This document shows positions 52,921 through 62,292 of a stretch of DNA of 64,000 bases, in pieces. A model generated the notes under the pieces. It searched no databases. It worked only from the letters and a program-made list of their open reading frames with translations, and had not been told where the DNA came from. This DNA is from Paracoccus fontiphilus (GTDB lineage: Bacteria; Pseudomonadota; Alphaproteobacteria; Rhodobacterales; Rhodobacteraceae): NCBI RefSeq assembly GCF_017356265.1, contig NZ_JAFNAW010000017.1:1-64000 (forward strand), in the 5' to 3' direction. The translations under genes and the position numbers were made by a program. Positions within the stretch are counted from its first letter, which is position 1. The number at the start of each line of letters is the position of its first letter.

Positions 52921-53907
52921 TCAGGCGGCCAGTTGCGTGACCTGTCGCAGGGCCGCGTCATAGACCTCGATCCCGCCTTTCGACGCGCCTTCGGACAGCG
53001 TCCGCTTCCATCCCCGCGCGCCCGGCATCCCGTGGAACAGGCCCAGCATGTGCCGCGTGACCTGGTGCAGCCGACCTCCTTCCGCCAGATGCGCCATGAT
53101 ATAGGGGCGCATCGCCAGCGCGACCTGTTCGGGATGCTCGAACGGCGGCGCCTCTCTCCAGAGCCGGTCGGCCTGGCCCAGGATGTCCCAAGGCTGGTGA
53201 TAGGCCGCGCGTCCGACCATCACGCCGTCCATCGCCTGCAGGTGATCGCGCACCGCATCGAAGCTGGCGATCCCGCCGTTAATCGACAGGTGCAGGTCGG
53301 GGAACTGCTGCTTCATGCGGTGGACAAGCGGATAGTCCAGCGGAGGAATGTCGCGGTTTTCCTTGGGGCTGAGGCCCTGCAACCAGGCCTTGCGCGCGTG
53401 GATCGCGATGCGCCGGACGCCTGCGGCCCGCATGGTTGCGATGAAGGCGGGCAGCACGTCCCCAGGGCTCTGGTCGTCGACGCCGATGCGGCACTTGACT
53501 GTCACCTCGACGGGGCTGGCGGCGATCATGCGCCCGACACATTCGGCCACCAGATCGGGCGTCTTCATCAGCACCGCCCCGAAGCAGCCCGACTGCACGC
53601 GATCGCTGGGACAGCCGACGTTCAGGTTGATCTCGTCATAGCCCCATTCGGCGGCGATTCGGGTCGCCGCCTCAAGCTCTGCCGGGTCCGAACCGCCAAG
53701 CTGCAGCGCCACGGGATGTTCGGCAGCGTCGAAGTCCAGCAGGCGGGAACGGTCGCCATGGATGATCGCCGGCGCCGTCACCATTTCGGTGTAAAGCAGC
53801 GCACGGCGCGACATCAGGCGGTGGAAGATGCGGCAATGCCGGTCCGTCCAGTCCATCATCGGCGCAACGGAAAGGATCGCGGCATTTTCGGCAGCGGTTT
53901 TCAGCAT
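52921..53907 (-). CDS. dusA: tRNA-dihydrouridine synthase A
   Basis: A 328-residue FMN enzyme reducing uridines in the D-loop of tRNAs. It has A-P-M-M-D-W-T-D at 15-22, the catalytic C99 in N-L-N-V-G-C-P-S, K-C-R-I-G near 139-143, and H-A-R near 174-176. ATG 53907 fits the family start; the open frame runs on into the tRNA gene upstream. tRNA-Val lies on the same strand just before it. Confidence 0.93.
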   Translation of the reverse strand: MLKTAAENAAILSVAPMMDWTDRHCRIFHRLMSRRALLYTEMVTAPAIIHGDRSRLLDFDAAEHPVALQLGGSDPAELEAATRIAAEWGYDEINLNVGCPSDRVQSGCFGAVLMKTPDLVAECVGRMIAASPVEVTVKCRIGVDDQSPGDVLPAFIATMRAAGVRRIAIHARKAWLQGLSPKENRDIPPLDYPLVHRMKQQFPDLHLSINGGIASFDAVRDHLQAMDGVMVGRAAYHQPWDILGQADRLWREAPPFEHPEQVALAMRPYIMAHLAEGGRLHQVTRHMLGLFHGMPGARGWKRTLSEGASKGGIEVYDAALRQVTQLAA

Positions 53908-53936
53908 CTGGCAGGTGCGGCCCGGGAAAGGAAGGA

Positions 53937-54011
53937 TGGTGGGTGATAACGGATTTGAACCGCTGACATCTTCGATGTGAACGAAGCGCTCTACCGCTGA
54001 GCTAATCACCC
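53937..54011 (-). tRNA. tRNA-Val (anticodon CAC)
   Basis: On the minus strand the 7-bp acceptor stem GGGTGAT/ATCACCC, D arm TAGCTCAGCGGTAGAGC, anticodon stem CTTCG/CGAAG with loop TTCACAT (anticodon CAC, valine), and T arm with GGTTCAAATCC form a complete cloverleaf. Discriminator A and the CCA end (53940-53937) are encoded. Confidence 0.96.
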
Positions 54012-54069
54012 GTGGGCGCAGCATCTAACAGGCGTGAAAGGCGACCGCAAGGGCGAATCGCCCCTGAAT

Positions 54070-54396
54070 TCAGTCGAAGGGCGCCGGGTCCTCGGACCTC
54101 CGGATGCTGCCCGGCCTGCGACGCAGGCGCAGGGTTATGATCTCTCCGCCCCGCTGGTCGCGTTCCAGGTTCACACGGGCGCGGCCCAGGGGCGGCACGG
54201 CAAGCGTCTCCCCGGCCGAAAGGGCCTTGCCAAGCTGGGCCAGCGTGGCCTCGATGATCGGGCGCGCATCCGCCTTCTTGGCACCGCTTGCGGCGACGAC
54301 GCGATCGACAAAGTCCTTCTTCTGCAGAACCATCGCTGGCTGCGGATTTCGGGGCACGCCCCCATCCTTGTCCGGCGGGGCAACATGTTTGATCAT
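54070..54396 (-). CDS. HU/IHF-family DNA-binding protein
   Basis: A 108-residue protein with a divergent HU-like domain from about 25 on (K-K-D-F-V-D-R-V-V-A-A-S-G-A-K-K, I-I-E-A-T-L-A-Q-L-G, V-P-P-L-G-R-A-R-V-N). The tip of the DNA-binding arm is less conserved than in HU, and N- and C-terminal extensions are charged. ATG 54396 is preferred to GTG 54414 because GGAG precedes it. Probably a nucleoid protein. Confidence 0.75.
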   Translation of the reverse strand: MIKHVAPPDKDGGVPRNPQPAMVLQKKDFVDRVVAASGAKKADARPIIEATLAQLGKALSAGETLAVPPLGRARVNLERDQRGGEIITLRLRRRPGSIRRSEDPAPFD

Positions 54397-54493
54397 CACA
54401 AGGAACTCCGACACAACTAAAACACCGAGTTCAGCGTGAGACCGATTTTACCTACGGTCAACATTTATCTGAACACGCGCCGGAGCATGCGAG

Positions 54494-54519
54494 AAAAGCC
54501 GCGCATGGACATGCGCGGC
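54494..54519 (-). terminator. Terminator of the DEAD-box helicase gene
   Basis: GCCGCGCAT (54498-54506) pairs perfectly with ATGCGCGGC (54511-54519), loop of 4; on the minus strand it is followed by TTTTC. It lies just after the helicase stop. Confidence 0.85.
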
Positions 54520-54525
54520 CTTGTC

Positions 54526-56385
54526 TCAACGGTCGTTCTTGCGCGGCTTTCCGCTTTTTTTCGGTGCAGCGAACTTGCCGCGATCCTTGCCCGCGGGCTT
54601 TGCCCCCGCCCCGCGGAACCCGCCGGGCTTTTCGGCCCCCGCGGTGTCGCGGGCAGGCTTGGCCTTGGCGCGATCCTCGGGGGTCCAGCGGGCCTTGCGC
54701 GGCTTGGCCGAGGTGTCGGGCTGCGCCTCGGCACGCTCGGGTTTGCGCCACTCGCCCTCGGGCTTGCGGCGGGCGGGGCGTTCGGCGGGGCGCGGTGCCC
54801 GCTCAAGGTCGGGCTCGCCGTCCAGGCGGCGCATGGTCAGGCCCGGCTCAAGCTCCAGGGTCTTGCCGAACTTGCCGGCTTGGCCCACGGCGATCTGGAC
54901 GAAGGTCTCGTCCTGGCGCACGCGGATGGCGCCGATGGCGTCGCGGTTGATGTCGCCGCCTTCGCAGATCTTGGGCAGCAGCCAGCGAGCCTCGGCCCGG
55001 CCGGTATGGCCTACGGACAACTGGAACCAGACCGCCTCGCCGAAGGGTGGGCGTTCGCGGGCGGCGGCGGGGGCGCGGTCCTGCAGGACCGTCAGTTCCT
55101 CGGGCGTGGGACGGCCTTCGCGCCACAAGGCGATGAAGGCCTGGGCCAGCCGGTCAGGGCCGAATCGGTCCAGCAGCATCTGCGCCATCGCCGTGTCGTC
55201 GTCGTTCCCGTCCTTCAGCGCGGGGTGGTCCAGCATCCGGGTGTCGTCCTGCGCGCGAACCTCGTCAGCGGAGGGCGCCGGTCCCCAGGTCGCCTCGACC
55301 CGCGCGCGCTTCAGCAGCATCTGCGCCTTGCGGACCTCGGACGGCATGACGATCAGGGCCGAGACGCCCTTGGCCCCTGCCCGGCCCGTGCGGCCCGAGC
55401 GGTGCAGCAGGGTTTCGGAATTGGTCGGCAGGTCGGCGTGGATCACCAGTTCCAGCCCGGGCAGGTCGATGCCGCGCGCGGCCACGTCGGTCGCCACGCA
55501 GATGGACGCCCGCCCGTCGCGCAGCGCCTGCAGCGCATGGGTGCGTTCCTGCTGGGAAAGCTCGCCCGACAGCGCCACGGCCTTGAAGCCGCGGTTGCCC
55601 ATGCGGGCCAGCAGGTGGTTCACGTTGGCGCGCGTCTTGCAGAAGATGATCGCCGTCCGCGCCTCGTGCAGGCGGAGGATGTTGAAGATCGCGGGTTCGC
55701 GGTCGCGGGCGGCCACGTTGAAGGCGCGGTATTCGATGTCGCCGTGCTGGCGCGATTCGCCCTGCGCGGCGATCCGCAGCGCATCGCGCTGGAAGGTCGT
55801 CGCCAGATGCTCGATCGCGGGCGGCACCGTGGCCGAGAACATCAGCGTGCGCCGGTCTTCGGGCGCGGATTGCAGGATGAACTCCAGATCCTCGCGGAAG
55901 CCCAGGTCCAGCATCTCGTCCGCCTCGTCCAGAACGGCGACGCGCAGGGCCGACAGATCCAGCGAGCCGCGTTCGATATGGTCGCGCAGGCGGCCGGGGG
56001 TGCCCACGACGATATGGGCGCCGCGTTCCAGCGCCCGGCGTTCCGTGCGGTAATCCATGCCGCCGACGCAGGTGGCGATGCGGGCGCCCGCCTCGGCGTA
56101 AAGCCAGCCCAGTTCGGCCGCGACCTGCAAGGCCAGTTCGCGCGTGGGCGCGATGGCCAGGCCCATCGGCGCGACCGCGTCGGGCAGCGTGTCGCCCTTC
56201 AGCAGTTGCGGCGCGATGGCAAGGCCGAAGGCCACGGTCTTGCCGGACCCCGTCTGGGCCGACACCAGCATGTCGCGCCCTTGTGCGTCGTTTTCCAGAA
56301 CTGCCTGTTGAACCGAAGTCAGGCTGGCATAGCCCTTGGCCGCCAGCGCCGCGGCCAAGGGCGCGGCTATCGTGTTGTCTGTCAT
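54526..56385 (-). CDS. deaD: DEAD-box RNA helicase with DbpA-type RNA-binding domain
   Basis: A 619-residue helicase. The core (1-360) has A-Q-T-G-S-G-K-T at 43-50, D-E-A-D at 153-156, S-A-T and H-R-S-G-R-T-G-R. The 430-510 segment fits the DbpA/CsdA RNA-binding fold, and a Lys/Arg/Pro/Ala-rich tail (520-619) follows. Such enzymes act in ribosome assembly and cold adaptation. The symbol follows the domain layout; the identity as DeaD/CsdA is likely rather than certain. Confidence 0.85.
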   Translation of the reverse strand: MTDNTIAAPLAAALAAKGYASLTSVQQAVLENDAQGRDMLVSAQTGSGKTVAFGLAIAPQLLKGDTLPDAVAPMGLAIAPTRELALQVAAELGWLYAEAGARIATCVGGMDYRTERRALERGAHIVVGTPGRLRDHIERGSLDLSALRVAVLDEADEMLDLGFREDLEFILQSAPEDRRTLMFSATVPPAIEHLATTFQRDALRIAAQGESRQHGDIEYRAFNVAARDREPAIFNILRLHEARTAIIFCKTRANVNHLLARMGNRGFKAVALSGELSQQERTHALQALRDGRASICVATDVAARGIDLPGLELVIHADLPTNSETLLHRSGRTGRAGAKGVSALIVMPSEVRKAQMLLKRARVEATWGPAPSADEVRAQDDTRMLDHPALKDGNDDDTAMAQMLLDRFGPDRLAQAFIALWREGRPTPEELTVLQDRAPAAARERPPFGEAVWFQLSVGHTGRAEARWLLPKICEGGDINRDAIGAIRVRQDETFVQIAVGQAGKFGKTLELEPGLTMRRLDGEPDLERAPRPAERPARRKPEGEWRKPERAEAQPDTSAKPRKARWTPEDRAKAKPARDTAGAEKPGGFRGAGAKPAGKDRGKFAAPKKSGKPRKNDR

Positions 56386-56462
56386 ATCATCGCCAGAAAA
56401 AGGGGTGCCTTACACCCGCGTGAGGGCACCGCCATCCTTGCGACAGACATCCAAACACGTCC

Positions 56463-56495
56463 GCCGCCCCGGAAATCCGAAGCCGAAGGGGCGGC
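56463..56495. other. Stem-loop in the leader between gapR and deaD
   Basis: GCCGCCCC (56463-56470) pairs with GGGGCGGC (56488-56495), loop of 17, in the 155-bp gap upstream of the helicase start. It may end the DUF2312 message or be a leader structure of the helicase mRNA; there is no T run on the minus strand. Confidence 0.35.
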
Positions 56496-56540
56496 TTCTA
56501 CGGGGACCGGCGGCAGAAGTCAAAGGAAATAGGCCGGGCC

Positions 56541-56792
56541 TCAGCCCATGCCCAGCGCCTGCTTGTACATCTCCAGGATGGCTTCTTCCTCGGCGATGTC
56601 GTCGCGGTCGCGTTTGCGCAGGGCGACGATCTTCTTCATGACCTTCGTGTCATAGCCGCGTGCCTTCGCCTCGGCCATCACTTCCTTCTGGCGCTCGGCG
56701 ATGTCCTTCTTTTCGGCTTCCAGTTGCTCGAACTGCTCGATGAACTGGCGCAGCTCGTCCGCTGCCACGCTGTAAGCCTGATCGTCCATCAT
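56541..56792 (-). CDS. gapR: GapR-family (DUF2312/UPF0335) nucleoid protein
   Basis: An 83-residue helical protein of the DUF2312 family: A-A-D-E-L-R-Q-F-I-E-Q-F-E-x-L-E near 10-25 and a basic G-Y-D-T-K-V-M-K-K-I-V-A-L-R-K-R-D near 46-62. The Caulobacter member GapR binds overtwisted AT-rich DNA ahead of replication and transcription. AAGGA precedes the ATG. The second Met could also start. Confidence 0.9.
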   Translation of the reverse strand: MMDDQAYSVAADELRQFIEQFEQLEAEKKDIAERQKEVMAEAKARGYDTKVMKKIVALRKRDRDDIAEEEAILEMYKQALGMG

Positions 56793-56905
56793 GACCTGTC
56801 CTTCCGTTTGTCCTGTCCCGTCCTTGGCCGCACCTGTTAGGCGGTCTTGCTGCGGGGCGCAATCGCCGCTAGGGCGCAGGCGTGCACATTGGCGGGGATG
56901 ATCCG

Positions 56906-57130
56906 ATGACGCTTTTCGACGGGCTGATCTGGGGCGGCGCGGCCCTGACGGTGGCCGGGGTGCTGGCGCTTGGCTGGTGCGTCCTGGCCGTGGTGCGGGC
57001 GCGCAAGGCGGGCCTGGACGATGCCGCGCTGCGCGACCGGATGCGGCCCGTGCTGGCGGTCAACATGGGCGCGCTTGCCGTGTCTGCCATCGGGCTGATG
57101 CTGGTCGTGACCGGCATCCTGCTGGGCTGA
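56906..57130 (+). CDS. Small two-helix membrane protein
   Basis: A 74-residue protein with two hydrophobic segments (about 8-27 and 51-71) joined by a charged loop. No family recognised. Its stop overlaps the dtd start by one base, so it is translated together with dtd. Function unknown. Confidence 0.65.
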   Translation: MTLFDGLIWGGAALTVAGVLALGWCVLAVVRARKAGLDDAALRDRMRPVLAVNMGALAVSAIGLMLVVTGILLG

Positions 57131-57579
57131 TGCGCGCGCTGGTCCAACGCGTCACGGAAGCCTTTGTCGAGGTTGACGGCGCCACGATCGGCCGCACCGG
57201 GGCGGGACTGCTGGTGCTGGTCTGCGCCATGAACGGCGACGACGAGACCGCCGCCGAGAAGCTGGCGGCGCGCGTGGCCAAGCTGCGCATCTTCCGCGAC
57301 GACGAGGGCCGGATGAACCGGTCGCTTCTGGATGTCGGCGGCGGCGCGCTTGTGGTCAGCCAGTTCACGCTGGCGGCCGACACCCGCACCGGCAACCGCC
57401 CCGGCTTTTCATCCGCCGCCGCGCCCGAGGACGGCCGGCGGCTTTACGAACACTTTGCCGAATGCCTGCGCACCCAAGGCATCGGCGTCGAAACCGGCAA
57501 CTTCGGCGCCGACATGACCGTGCGGCTGGTCAATGACGGGCCGGTCACGATCTGGCTGGATACGGCGGACCGCGCCTAG
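57130..57579 (+). CDS. dtd: D-aminoacyl-tRNA deacylase
   Basis: A 149-residue Dtd protein: M-R-A-L-V-Q-R-V at the start, the S-Q-F-T-L motif near 77-81 and the N-x-G-P-V-T motif near 137-142 that form its chiral proofreading site. It removes D-amino acids (and glycine) from wrongly charged tRNAs. Length normal. Its TAG overlaps the 3' end of the full-length RTX frame. Confidence 0.94.
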   Translation: MRALVQRVTEAFVEVDGATIGRTGAGLLVLVCAMNGDDETAAEKLAARVAKLRIFRDDEGRMNRSLLDVGGGALVVSQFTLAADTRTGNRPGFSSAAAPEDGRRLYEHFAECLRTQGIGVETGNFGADMTVRLVNDGPVTIWLDTADRA

Positions 57580-58535
57580 AGGATGAAGTCGGCAGCAGTC
57601 AGCCGCGTCGCGTCATCCACCCAGATCTCGAAATCGGCGGCCTTGTTGCCGTTGACATCGCCGCACACCAGGACGCCGTCCACCTGCCTGACATACTAGA
57701 CCGCATGGGCGGCGGCGGCCGTTCCCGTGAAGGCAAAGGCCTGGTTCCCGGCACGCGCGGCATTGGCGTCGATCAGCGACAGGTCGATGTCGTCCTGCCC
57801 GGCACTGAACTGCATGATCTGATCCCGCTGCGCACCCAGAACAGTCTCGGCGCGGGCGCGGAAGATGAACACGTCCCGAACCGCATCGGCGCCGCCGAAC
57901 ATCTGATCGCGACCCATGCCGCCGTCCAGGACATCGTTGCCGGTATCCCCTTGCAGCACATCGTTGCCCGCCGCGCCGATCAATCGGTCATGCCCGCTTC
58001 CGGCCATCAGGCGGTCGATCCCCAAGCCGCCATTCAGCATGTCATTACCGACGCCCCCAAGCAGCGTATCGTTTCCGCCGTTTCCGAACATCTGGTCATG
58101 GCCCGCCCATCCCTCGAACCAATCGTTGAATGCGCTAAGTCTGACAGTATCGTCGCCCGACATGATCGAGGCCAAGACTGCCCTGTCGTCGGCGTTTCCG
58201 TGGGTAAGGCTCGCACTGTAAATCCGGGCTGCTGGCACGGAAAAATCCTTCGCGGTCCAGATCGCCGAACGTCCGTATACCTCTTCACTGATGAAGTTGA
58301 CCGTGCCAGCCGTCAAGTCTCCCAACGCATTGAAGCCAAAGCCGACGCCAGCAATGCCGAAAAGCAGATCATTATATCCGTCCCAGCCGCTTACTATGTA
58401 CAAATCCTGATATTTTGTTCCGTAAAGATCGTAGTAATAGTCGTCGAGAAATGCGTCCTTGTAAAAATGTCGCCAGTAAAAGTTCAGATCGATCGTATAA
58501 CTGTCGATCCCATAATTGGCATTGATCGTGGCCAT
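57576..58535 (-). pseudogene. RTX-type secreted protein with in-frame amber codon near its C terminus
   Basis: From ATG 58535 (GGGGAAAGAG before it) the frame runs 279 residues to TAG at 57698-57696, then continues 39 more residues to TAG 57578-57576. Residues 142-216 are glycine-rich nonapeptide calcium repeats (G-G-x-G-x-D). Residues about 217-279 plus the continuation match the serralysin-type C-terminal domain, whose end is typically D-V-N-G-x3-A-D-F-x-I and A-A-D-F-I-L, exactly what lies after the stop. Homologues suggest Trp (TGG) where TAG stands. The N-terminal part has no protease motif. The C-terminal end is normally the type I secretion signal, so the short form may not be exported. 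Confidence 0.8.
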
Positions 58536-58873
58536 GACTCTTTCCCCGGAGACATGAGAACAATGGAACTGAAAATATTCTTGACGTTTGCGGCAGCGAT
58601 TTTCCACAGGTATTTTAGTGATGATTGACGATCTCCGACCGGATTGATCATGCTTGACTTGCAGACGGTGAAGGCCCATGTGGGTCCAGTCGCCACCCGC
58701 TGCCGCGTGAGCAGCCGCGTTTTTCGCTCCAGGGTCCGGCACTCATTCCAGTTTCCCATTCACGCGGGGAGGCTTGCGGGCACCCTATCGCGTCCGCATC
58801 CCTGCTGATCGCCGCGCATCGGACGCGGCCCCTGCCTTGCGTCCGATACGGGGGACGCGGGGATGAGAGATTG
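58536..58873. other. 338-base gap without a gene
   Basis: This gap separates the divergent RTX and rhlE genes. No supported coding frame was seen; frames that cross it are antisense extensions. Its left part (58560-58660) is noticeably AT-richer than the surroundings, suitable for promoters. Its right part holds the stem-loop at 58818-58847. Confidence 0.6.
58818..58847 (+). promoter_or_regulatory. Stem-loop in the rhlE leader
   Basis: ATCGGACGC (58818-58826) and GCGTCCGAT (58839-58847) form a perfect 9-bp stem with a 12-base loop, 27 bases before the rhlE start. It could be a leader structure affecting translation or stability of the helicase mRNA. Confidence 0.45.
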
Positions 58874-60232
58874 ATGGAACAGAACACCACCCGCCGCCCC
58901 TCGCGCGGACCGAAGCCCCGGCCCCGCAACCTGCCGAATTTCGACGCGAACGAAGGTCGCCGGGCGCCTGCCCGCGATCCGCTGCCCACCGGACCCTTTG
59001 CGGACATGGGCATCGACCACCGCATCAACGCCAATATCGCGGCGCTTGGACTGACCAAGCCCACGCCCATCCAGACCGAGGCGATCCCTGCCGTCGTCAA
59101 GGGCCGCGACGTTCTGGGCTTGGCGCAGACCGGCACCGGCAAGACGGCGGCCTTCGGCCTGCCGATGCTGACGCGGCTGATCAACTTCGGCAAGAAGCCC
59201 GACCCCCGGACCTGCCGCGCGCTGATCCTGGCGCCGACGCGCGAACTGGCAACCCAGATCGCCACCAATATCGACGCCTATGCCGAGGGCACGCCGATCC
59301 GGTCGTTCCGGGTCGTCGGCGGTGCCTCGATCAACGTGCAGACGGAACGGCTGTCGCGCGGCGTCGATGTGCTGATCGCCACGCCGGGCCGCCTGATGGA
59401 CCTGATCGAGCGGCGCGCGATCAGCCTGGAGGCCACGACCTACCTGGTCCTGGACGAGGCCGACCAGATGCTGGACATCGGCTTCATCCACACGCTGCGC
59501 AAGATCGCGCGGATGCTGCCCAAGGATCGCCAGACGCTGCTGTTCTCGGCCACCATGCCGAAGCTGATGGAGGAACTGGCCGACACCTACCTGACCGAAC
59601 CGGTGCGGGTGGCGGTCAACCCTCCGGGCCAGGCGGCCAAGAAGATCGAGCAGGGCGTGCATTTCGTGACGCAGGGCGACAAGGCGACGCTGCTGGCCGA
59701 GTATCTGGCGAAGCATCCGGGCGAGCTGGCGATGGTCTTCGGCCGCACCAAGCACGGGTCGGAAAAGCTTGCCAAGCTGCTGGAAAAGTGGGGCTTCGCC
59801 GTTGCCGCGATCCACGGCAACAAGTCGCAGGGTCAGCGGGAACGCGCCCTGGACGCCTTCCGCAAGGGCGAGACGCAGGTGCTGGTGGCGACTGACGTGG
59901 CCGCGCGGGGCTTGGACATCCCCGAGGTCGCGCATGTCTATAACTACGACCTGCCGAACGTGCCGGAAAACTATGTCCACCGGATCGGCCGCACCGCGCG
60001 GGCGGGCCGCGACGGCCGCGCCGTGGCCTTCTGCGCGCCGGCCGAGGTCGGCGAACTGCGCGCCATCGAAAAGGCCATGAAGGCGCCGATCCCGGTGATC
60101 GGCGGCGAGGTTCCGTCCGGTCCGGTGCCCTCGGCCCGTCCGCAGGGCGGACGTGGCAAGCCGATGGGTGCGGGTGCGAACAAGCGGCCGGCCCGGCGCC
60201 CGTCGCGGCAGCCGAAAAGCCGGCAGGCGTAA
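58874..60232 (+). CDS. rhlE: DEAD-box RNA helicase RhlE
   Basis: A 452-residue helicase: A-Q-T-G-T-G-K-T at 84-91, D-E-A-D at 194-197, S-A-T-M-P near 222-226, H-R-I-G-R-T-A-R-A-G near 370, and a short basic tail (R-P-A-R-R-P-S-R-Q). The compact core plus short tail is the RhlE layout. It likely acts in rRNA maturation and RNA decay. ATG 58874 is preferred to TTG 58871. Confidence 0.9.
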   Translation: MEQNTTRRPSRGPKPRPRNLPNFDANEGRRAPARDPLPTGPFADMGIDHRINANIAALGLTKPTPIQTEAIPAVVKGRDVLGLAQTGTGKTAAFGLPMLTRLINFGKKPDPRTCRALILAPTRELATQIATNIDAYAEGTPIRSFRVVGGASINVQTERLSRGVDVLIATPGRLMDLIERRAISLEATTYLVLDEADQMLDIGFIHTLRKIARMLPKDRQTLLFSATMPKLMEELADTYLTEPVRVAVNPPGQAAKKIEQGVHFVTQGDKATLLAEYLAKHPGELAMVFGRTKHGSEKLAKLLEKWGFAVAAIHGNKSQGQRERALDAFRKGETQVLVATDVAARGLDIPEVAHVYNYDLPNVPENYVHRIGRTARAGRDGRAVAFCAPAEVGELRAIEKAMKAPIPVIGGEVPSGPVPSARPQGGRGKPMGAGANKRPARRPSRQPKSRQA

Positions 60233-60276
60233 CGCCGGGGGCGCTGTCGCCCTTTGGGTATTTGGACAACGAAGAA

Positions 60277-60305
60277 GCCGCAGGGTTCGCGCCCTGCGGC
60301 GTTTT
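60277..60305 (+). terminator. rhlE terminator
   Basis: GCCGCAGGG (60277-60285) pairs perfectly with CCCTGCGGC (60292-60300), loop TTCGCG, followed by GTTTT. The TATTTGGACAACGAAGAAG just before it resembles the repeat tail after mazG. Confidence 0.88.
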
Positions 60306-61492
60306 CATGCCAGGCGCAGGCGCGGCAGCGATGCGGCGGCGGCGCACCAGGCAAGCGCCACGCAGAGCGCGATGGCCGTGACCATGCTGGCGGCGCTGTT
60401 GTCCATGAAGGGGCCGGTCAGCGCGATCATCACGCCGCCCGTCAGCATCTGGAACGTCCCGCCCAAGGATGACGCCAGCCCGGCGATGTCGGGATGGGGG
60501 TCCAGCGACATGACCATGGCCGTGGGCATCACCAGCCCCAGGCAGGCATTGCCCAGGAACAGCCCCGCCATCACCACCGGCAGCGCGTCAAGGCCCAGCC
60601 AGACGACCGCCGCCAAGGCGATCATGATCGCGGCGAAGCCGGTGATCGCCAGCGAGATCACCCGCTCCATCCCGTGGCGCTGCGCCATCGGGCCGGCGAA
60701 CTGGGATGCGGCGAAGAAGCCGATGGCATTGACCGCGAAAGCCAGCGAGAAGCCGGTCGGCGACAGTCCGTATTGCCGGGTATAGACGAAGCTGGCCGAG
60801 GACAGGAACACGAAGAAGCTGGCCATCCCGAAGCCCCCGATCATGGTCAACCCCATGAAGCGCCGGTCGGTCAGCAGCCGTCGCGCGCCCGACAGCATCG
60901 GCGCAAGGCGGACCGGGCGGCGGTGTTCGGGGGCCAGCGTCTCGGGCAGGACGAACAGGATCAGGGCCAGGCTGACAAGCGCCGCGACGGCCAGGATGGC
61001 GAAGATCTCGCGCCAGCCGCCCCAGCCCATGACCAGCGACCCCGTCAGCGGCGCCAGCATGGGTGAGACGGCGATGACGATCATGATCGTGGACATGACC
61101 TTCGCGGCCTCGGGGCCGGTCGCCACGTCGCGGATCACGGCGCGCGGCACGGCCATCAGCGTGGCGGCGCCAAGGCCCTGCAGGGCGCGGGCAGCGATCA
61201 GCCAGCCGATCGTCGGCGCAAGCGCCGCCGCGACAGTCGCGGCCAGGAAGATCGCGACCCCGATCAGCAGCGGCGTCTTGCGCCCGAGGGCGTCAGCCAT
61301 GGGTCCATAGATCATCTGCGCGATGCCGAAGACGATGAAATAGGACGTCAGCGTCAGCGCCGCCCCGGCCTCGGTCGTGCCGAGGTCGGCTGCGACCTGC
61401 GGCAGCGCGGGCAGGTACATGTCGATCGCGAAGGGACCGACGGCGGACAGGACGCCCAGGACAAGGGCCATGCGGAACAGGGGATCGCGCAT
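60305..61492 (-). CDS. Bcr/CflA-family multidrug efflux MFS transporter
   Basis: A 395-residue twelve-helix transporter of the DHA1 Bcr/CflA group: D-M-Y-L-P-A-L-P in the first helix, [10 protein letters not shown] between helices 2 and 3, and the motif C-like G-x3-A-x3-A-P region in helix 5. It pumps drugs or metabolites out with protons. ATG 61492 is taken since the family starts there. It faces rhlE. Confidence 0.87.
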   Translation of the reverse strand: MRDPLFRMALVLGVLSAVGPFAIDMYLPALPQVAADLGTTEAGAALTLTSYFIVFGIAQMIYGPMADALGRKTPLLIGVAIFLAATVAAALAPTIGWLIAARALQGLGAATLMAVPRAVIRDVATGPEAAKVMSTIMIVIAVSPMLAPLTGSLVMGWGGWREIFAILAVAALVSLALILFVLPETLAPEHRRPVRLAPMLSGARRLLTDRRFMGLTMIGGFGMASFFVFLSSASFVYTRQYGLSPTGFSLAFAVNAIGFFAASQFAGPMAQRHGMERVISLAITGFAAIMIALAAVVWLGLDALPVVMAGLFLGNACLGLVMPTAMVMSLDPHPDIAGLASSLGGTFQMLTGGVMIALTGPFMDNSAASMVTAIALCVALAWCAAAASLPRLRLA

Positions 61493-61629
61493 CGGGAAAA
61501 CCTGGTTTTCATAGGGAAAGGCCGCGCAGAGCCGCGCCGGTGGACGTGACCGCGCCTGCCGTCTTTTGCCATCCGACGGGCCGGATCGCAAGCCTTGATG
61601 CCGCCCCGCCCCGGCGCTATGGGGCCGGC

Positions 61630-62202
61630 ATGGCCAAGCTGTACTTCCACTACTCTACCATGAACGCGGGCAAGAGCACGCTGCTGCTGCAGGCGTCCTA
61701 CAACTATCGCGAGCGGGGGATGCGGACGCTGCTGCTGACCGCCGCGCTTGACAGCCGCGCGGGCCTTGGCCGCATTGCCAGCCGCATCGGCATCGGCGAC
61801 GACGCGCTGACCTTTGATGCGGACACCGACATGTTCGCGCTGATCCGGGATCGCGCTGGGGATTGCGCCTGCATCTTCGTGGACGAGGCCCAGTTCCTGT
61901 CGCCCGCCCAAGTCTGGCAACTGGCCCGCGTGGCCGACGACCTGCACATCCCCGTCATGTGCTATGGCCTGCGCGTCGATTTCCGGGGCGAGCTGTTCCC
62001 CGGCTCGGCCGCCCTGCTGGCCCTGGCCGACGACATGCGAGAGGTCCGCACCATCTGCCATTGCGGCAAGAAGGCCACCATGGTGATCCGCCGCGACGAG
62101 GCGGGCCACGCCATCACCGAAGGCGCACAGGTGCAGGTCGGCGGGAACGAAACCTATGTCTCGCTGTGCCGGCGCCATTGGCGCGAGGCTGTCGGCAACT
62201 GA
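61630..62202 (+). CDS. tdk: Thymidine kinase
   Basis: A 190-residue type II thymidine kinase. The P-loop S-T-M-N-A-G-K-S-T is at 9-17, then F-V-D-E-A-Q-F-L near 84-91, and two zinc-ligand pairs, C-H-C-G-K near 140 and a late C-R-R-H. It phosphorylates thymidine in the salvage path. The start at 61630 matches the family. Confidence 0.94.
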   Translation: MAKLYFHYSTMNAGKSTLLLQASYNYRERGMRTLLLTAALDSRAGLGRIASRIGIGDDALTFDADTDMFALIRDRAGDCACIFVDEAQFLSPAQVWQLARVADDLHIPVMCYGLRVDFRGELFPGSAALLALADDMREVRTICHCGKKATMVIRRDEAGHAITEGAQVQVGGNETYVSLCRRHWREAVGN

Positions 62203-62292
62203 CGTTCAAATATCCCGGAATGCGTGTGGCCCGCGTTGCGAGGGGCGGGGCCATGTTGTAACCATCGGCGCCAAACAGGCAAAGGACTTTCC

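Noticed and set aside
54436..56532. 698-codon plus-strand frame over the DEAD-box helicase
   Set aside because: Shadow of deaD; no recognisable protein features.
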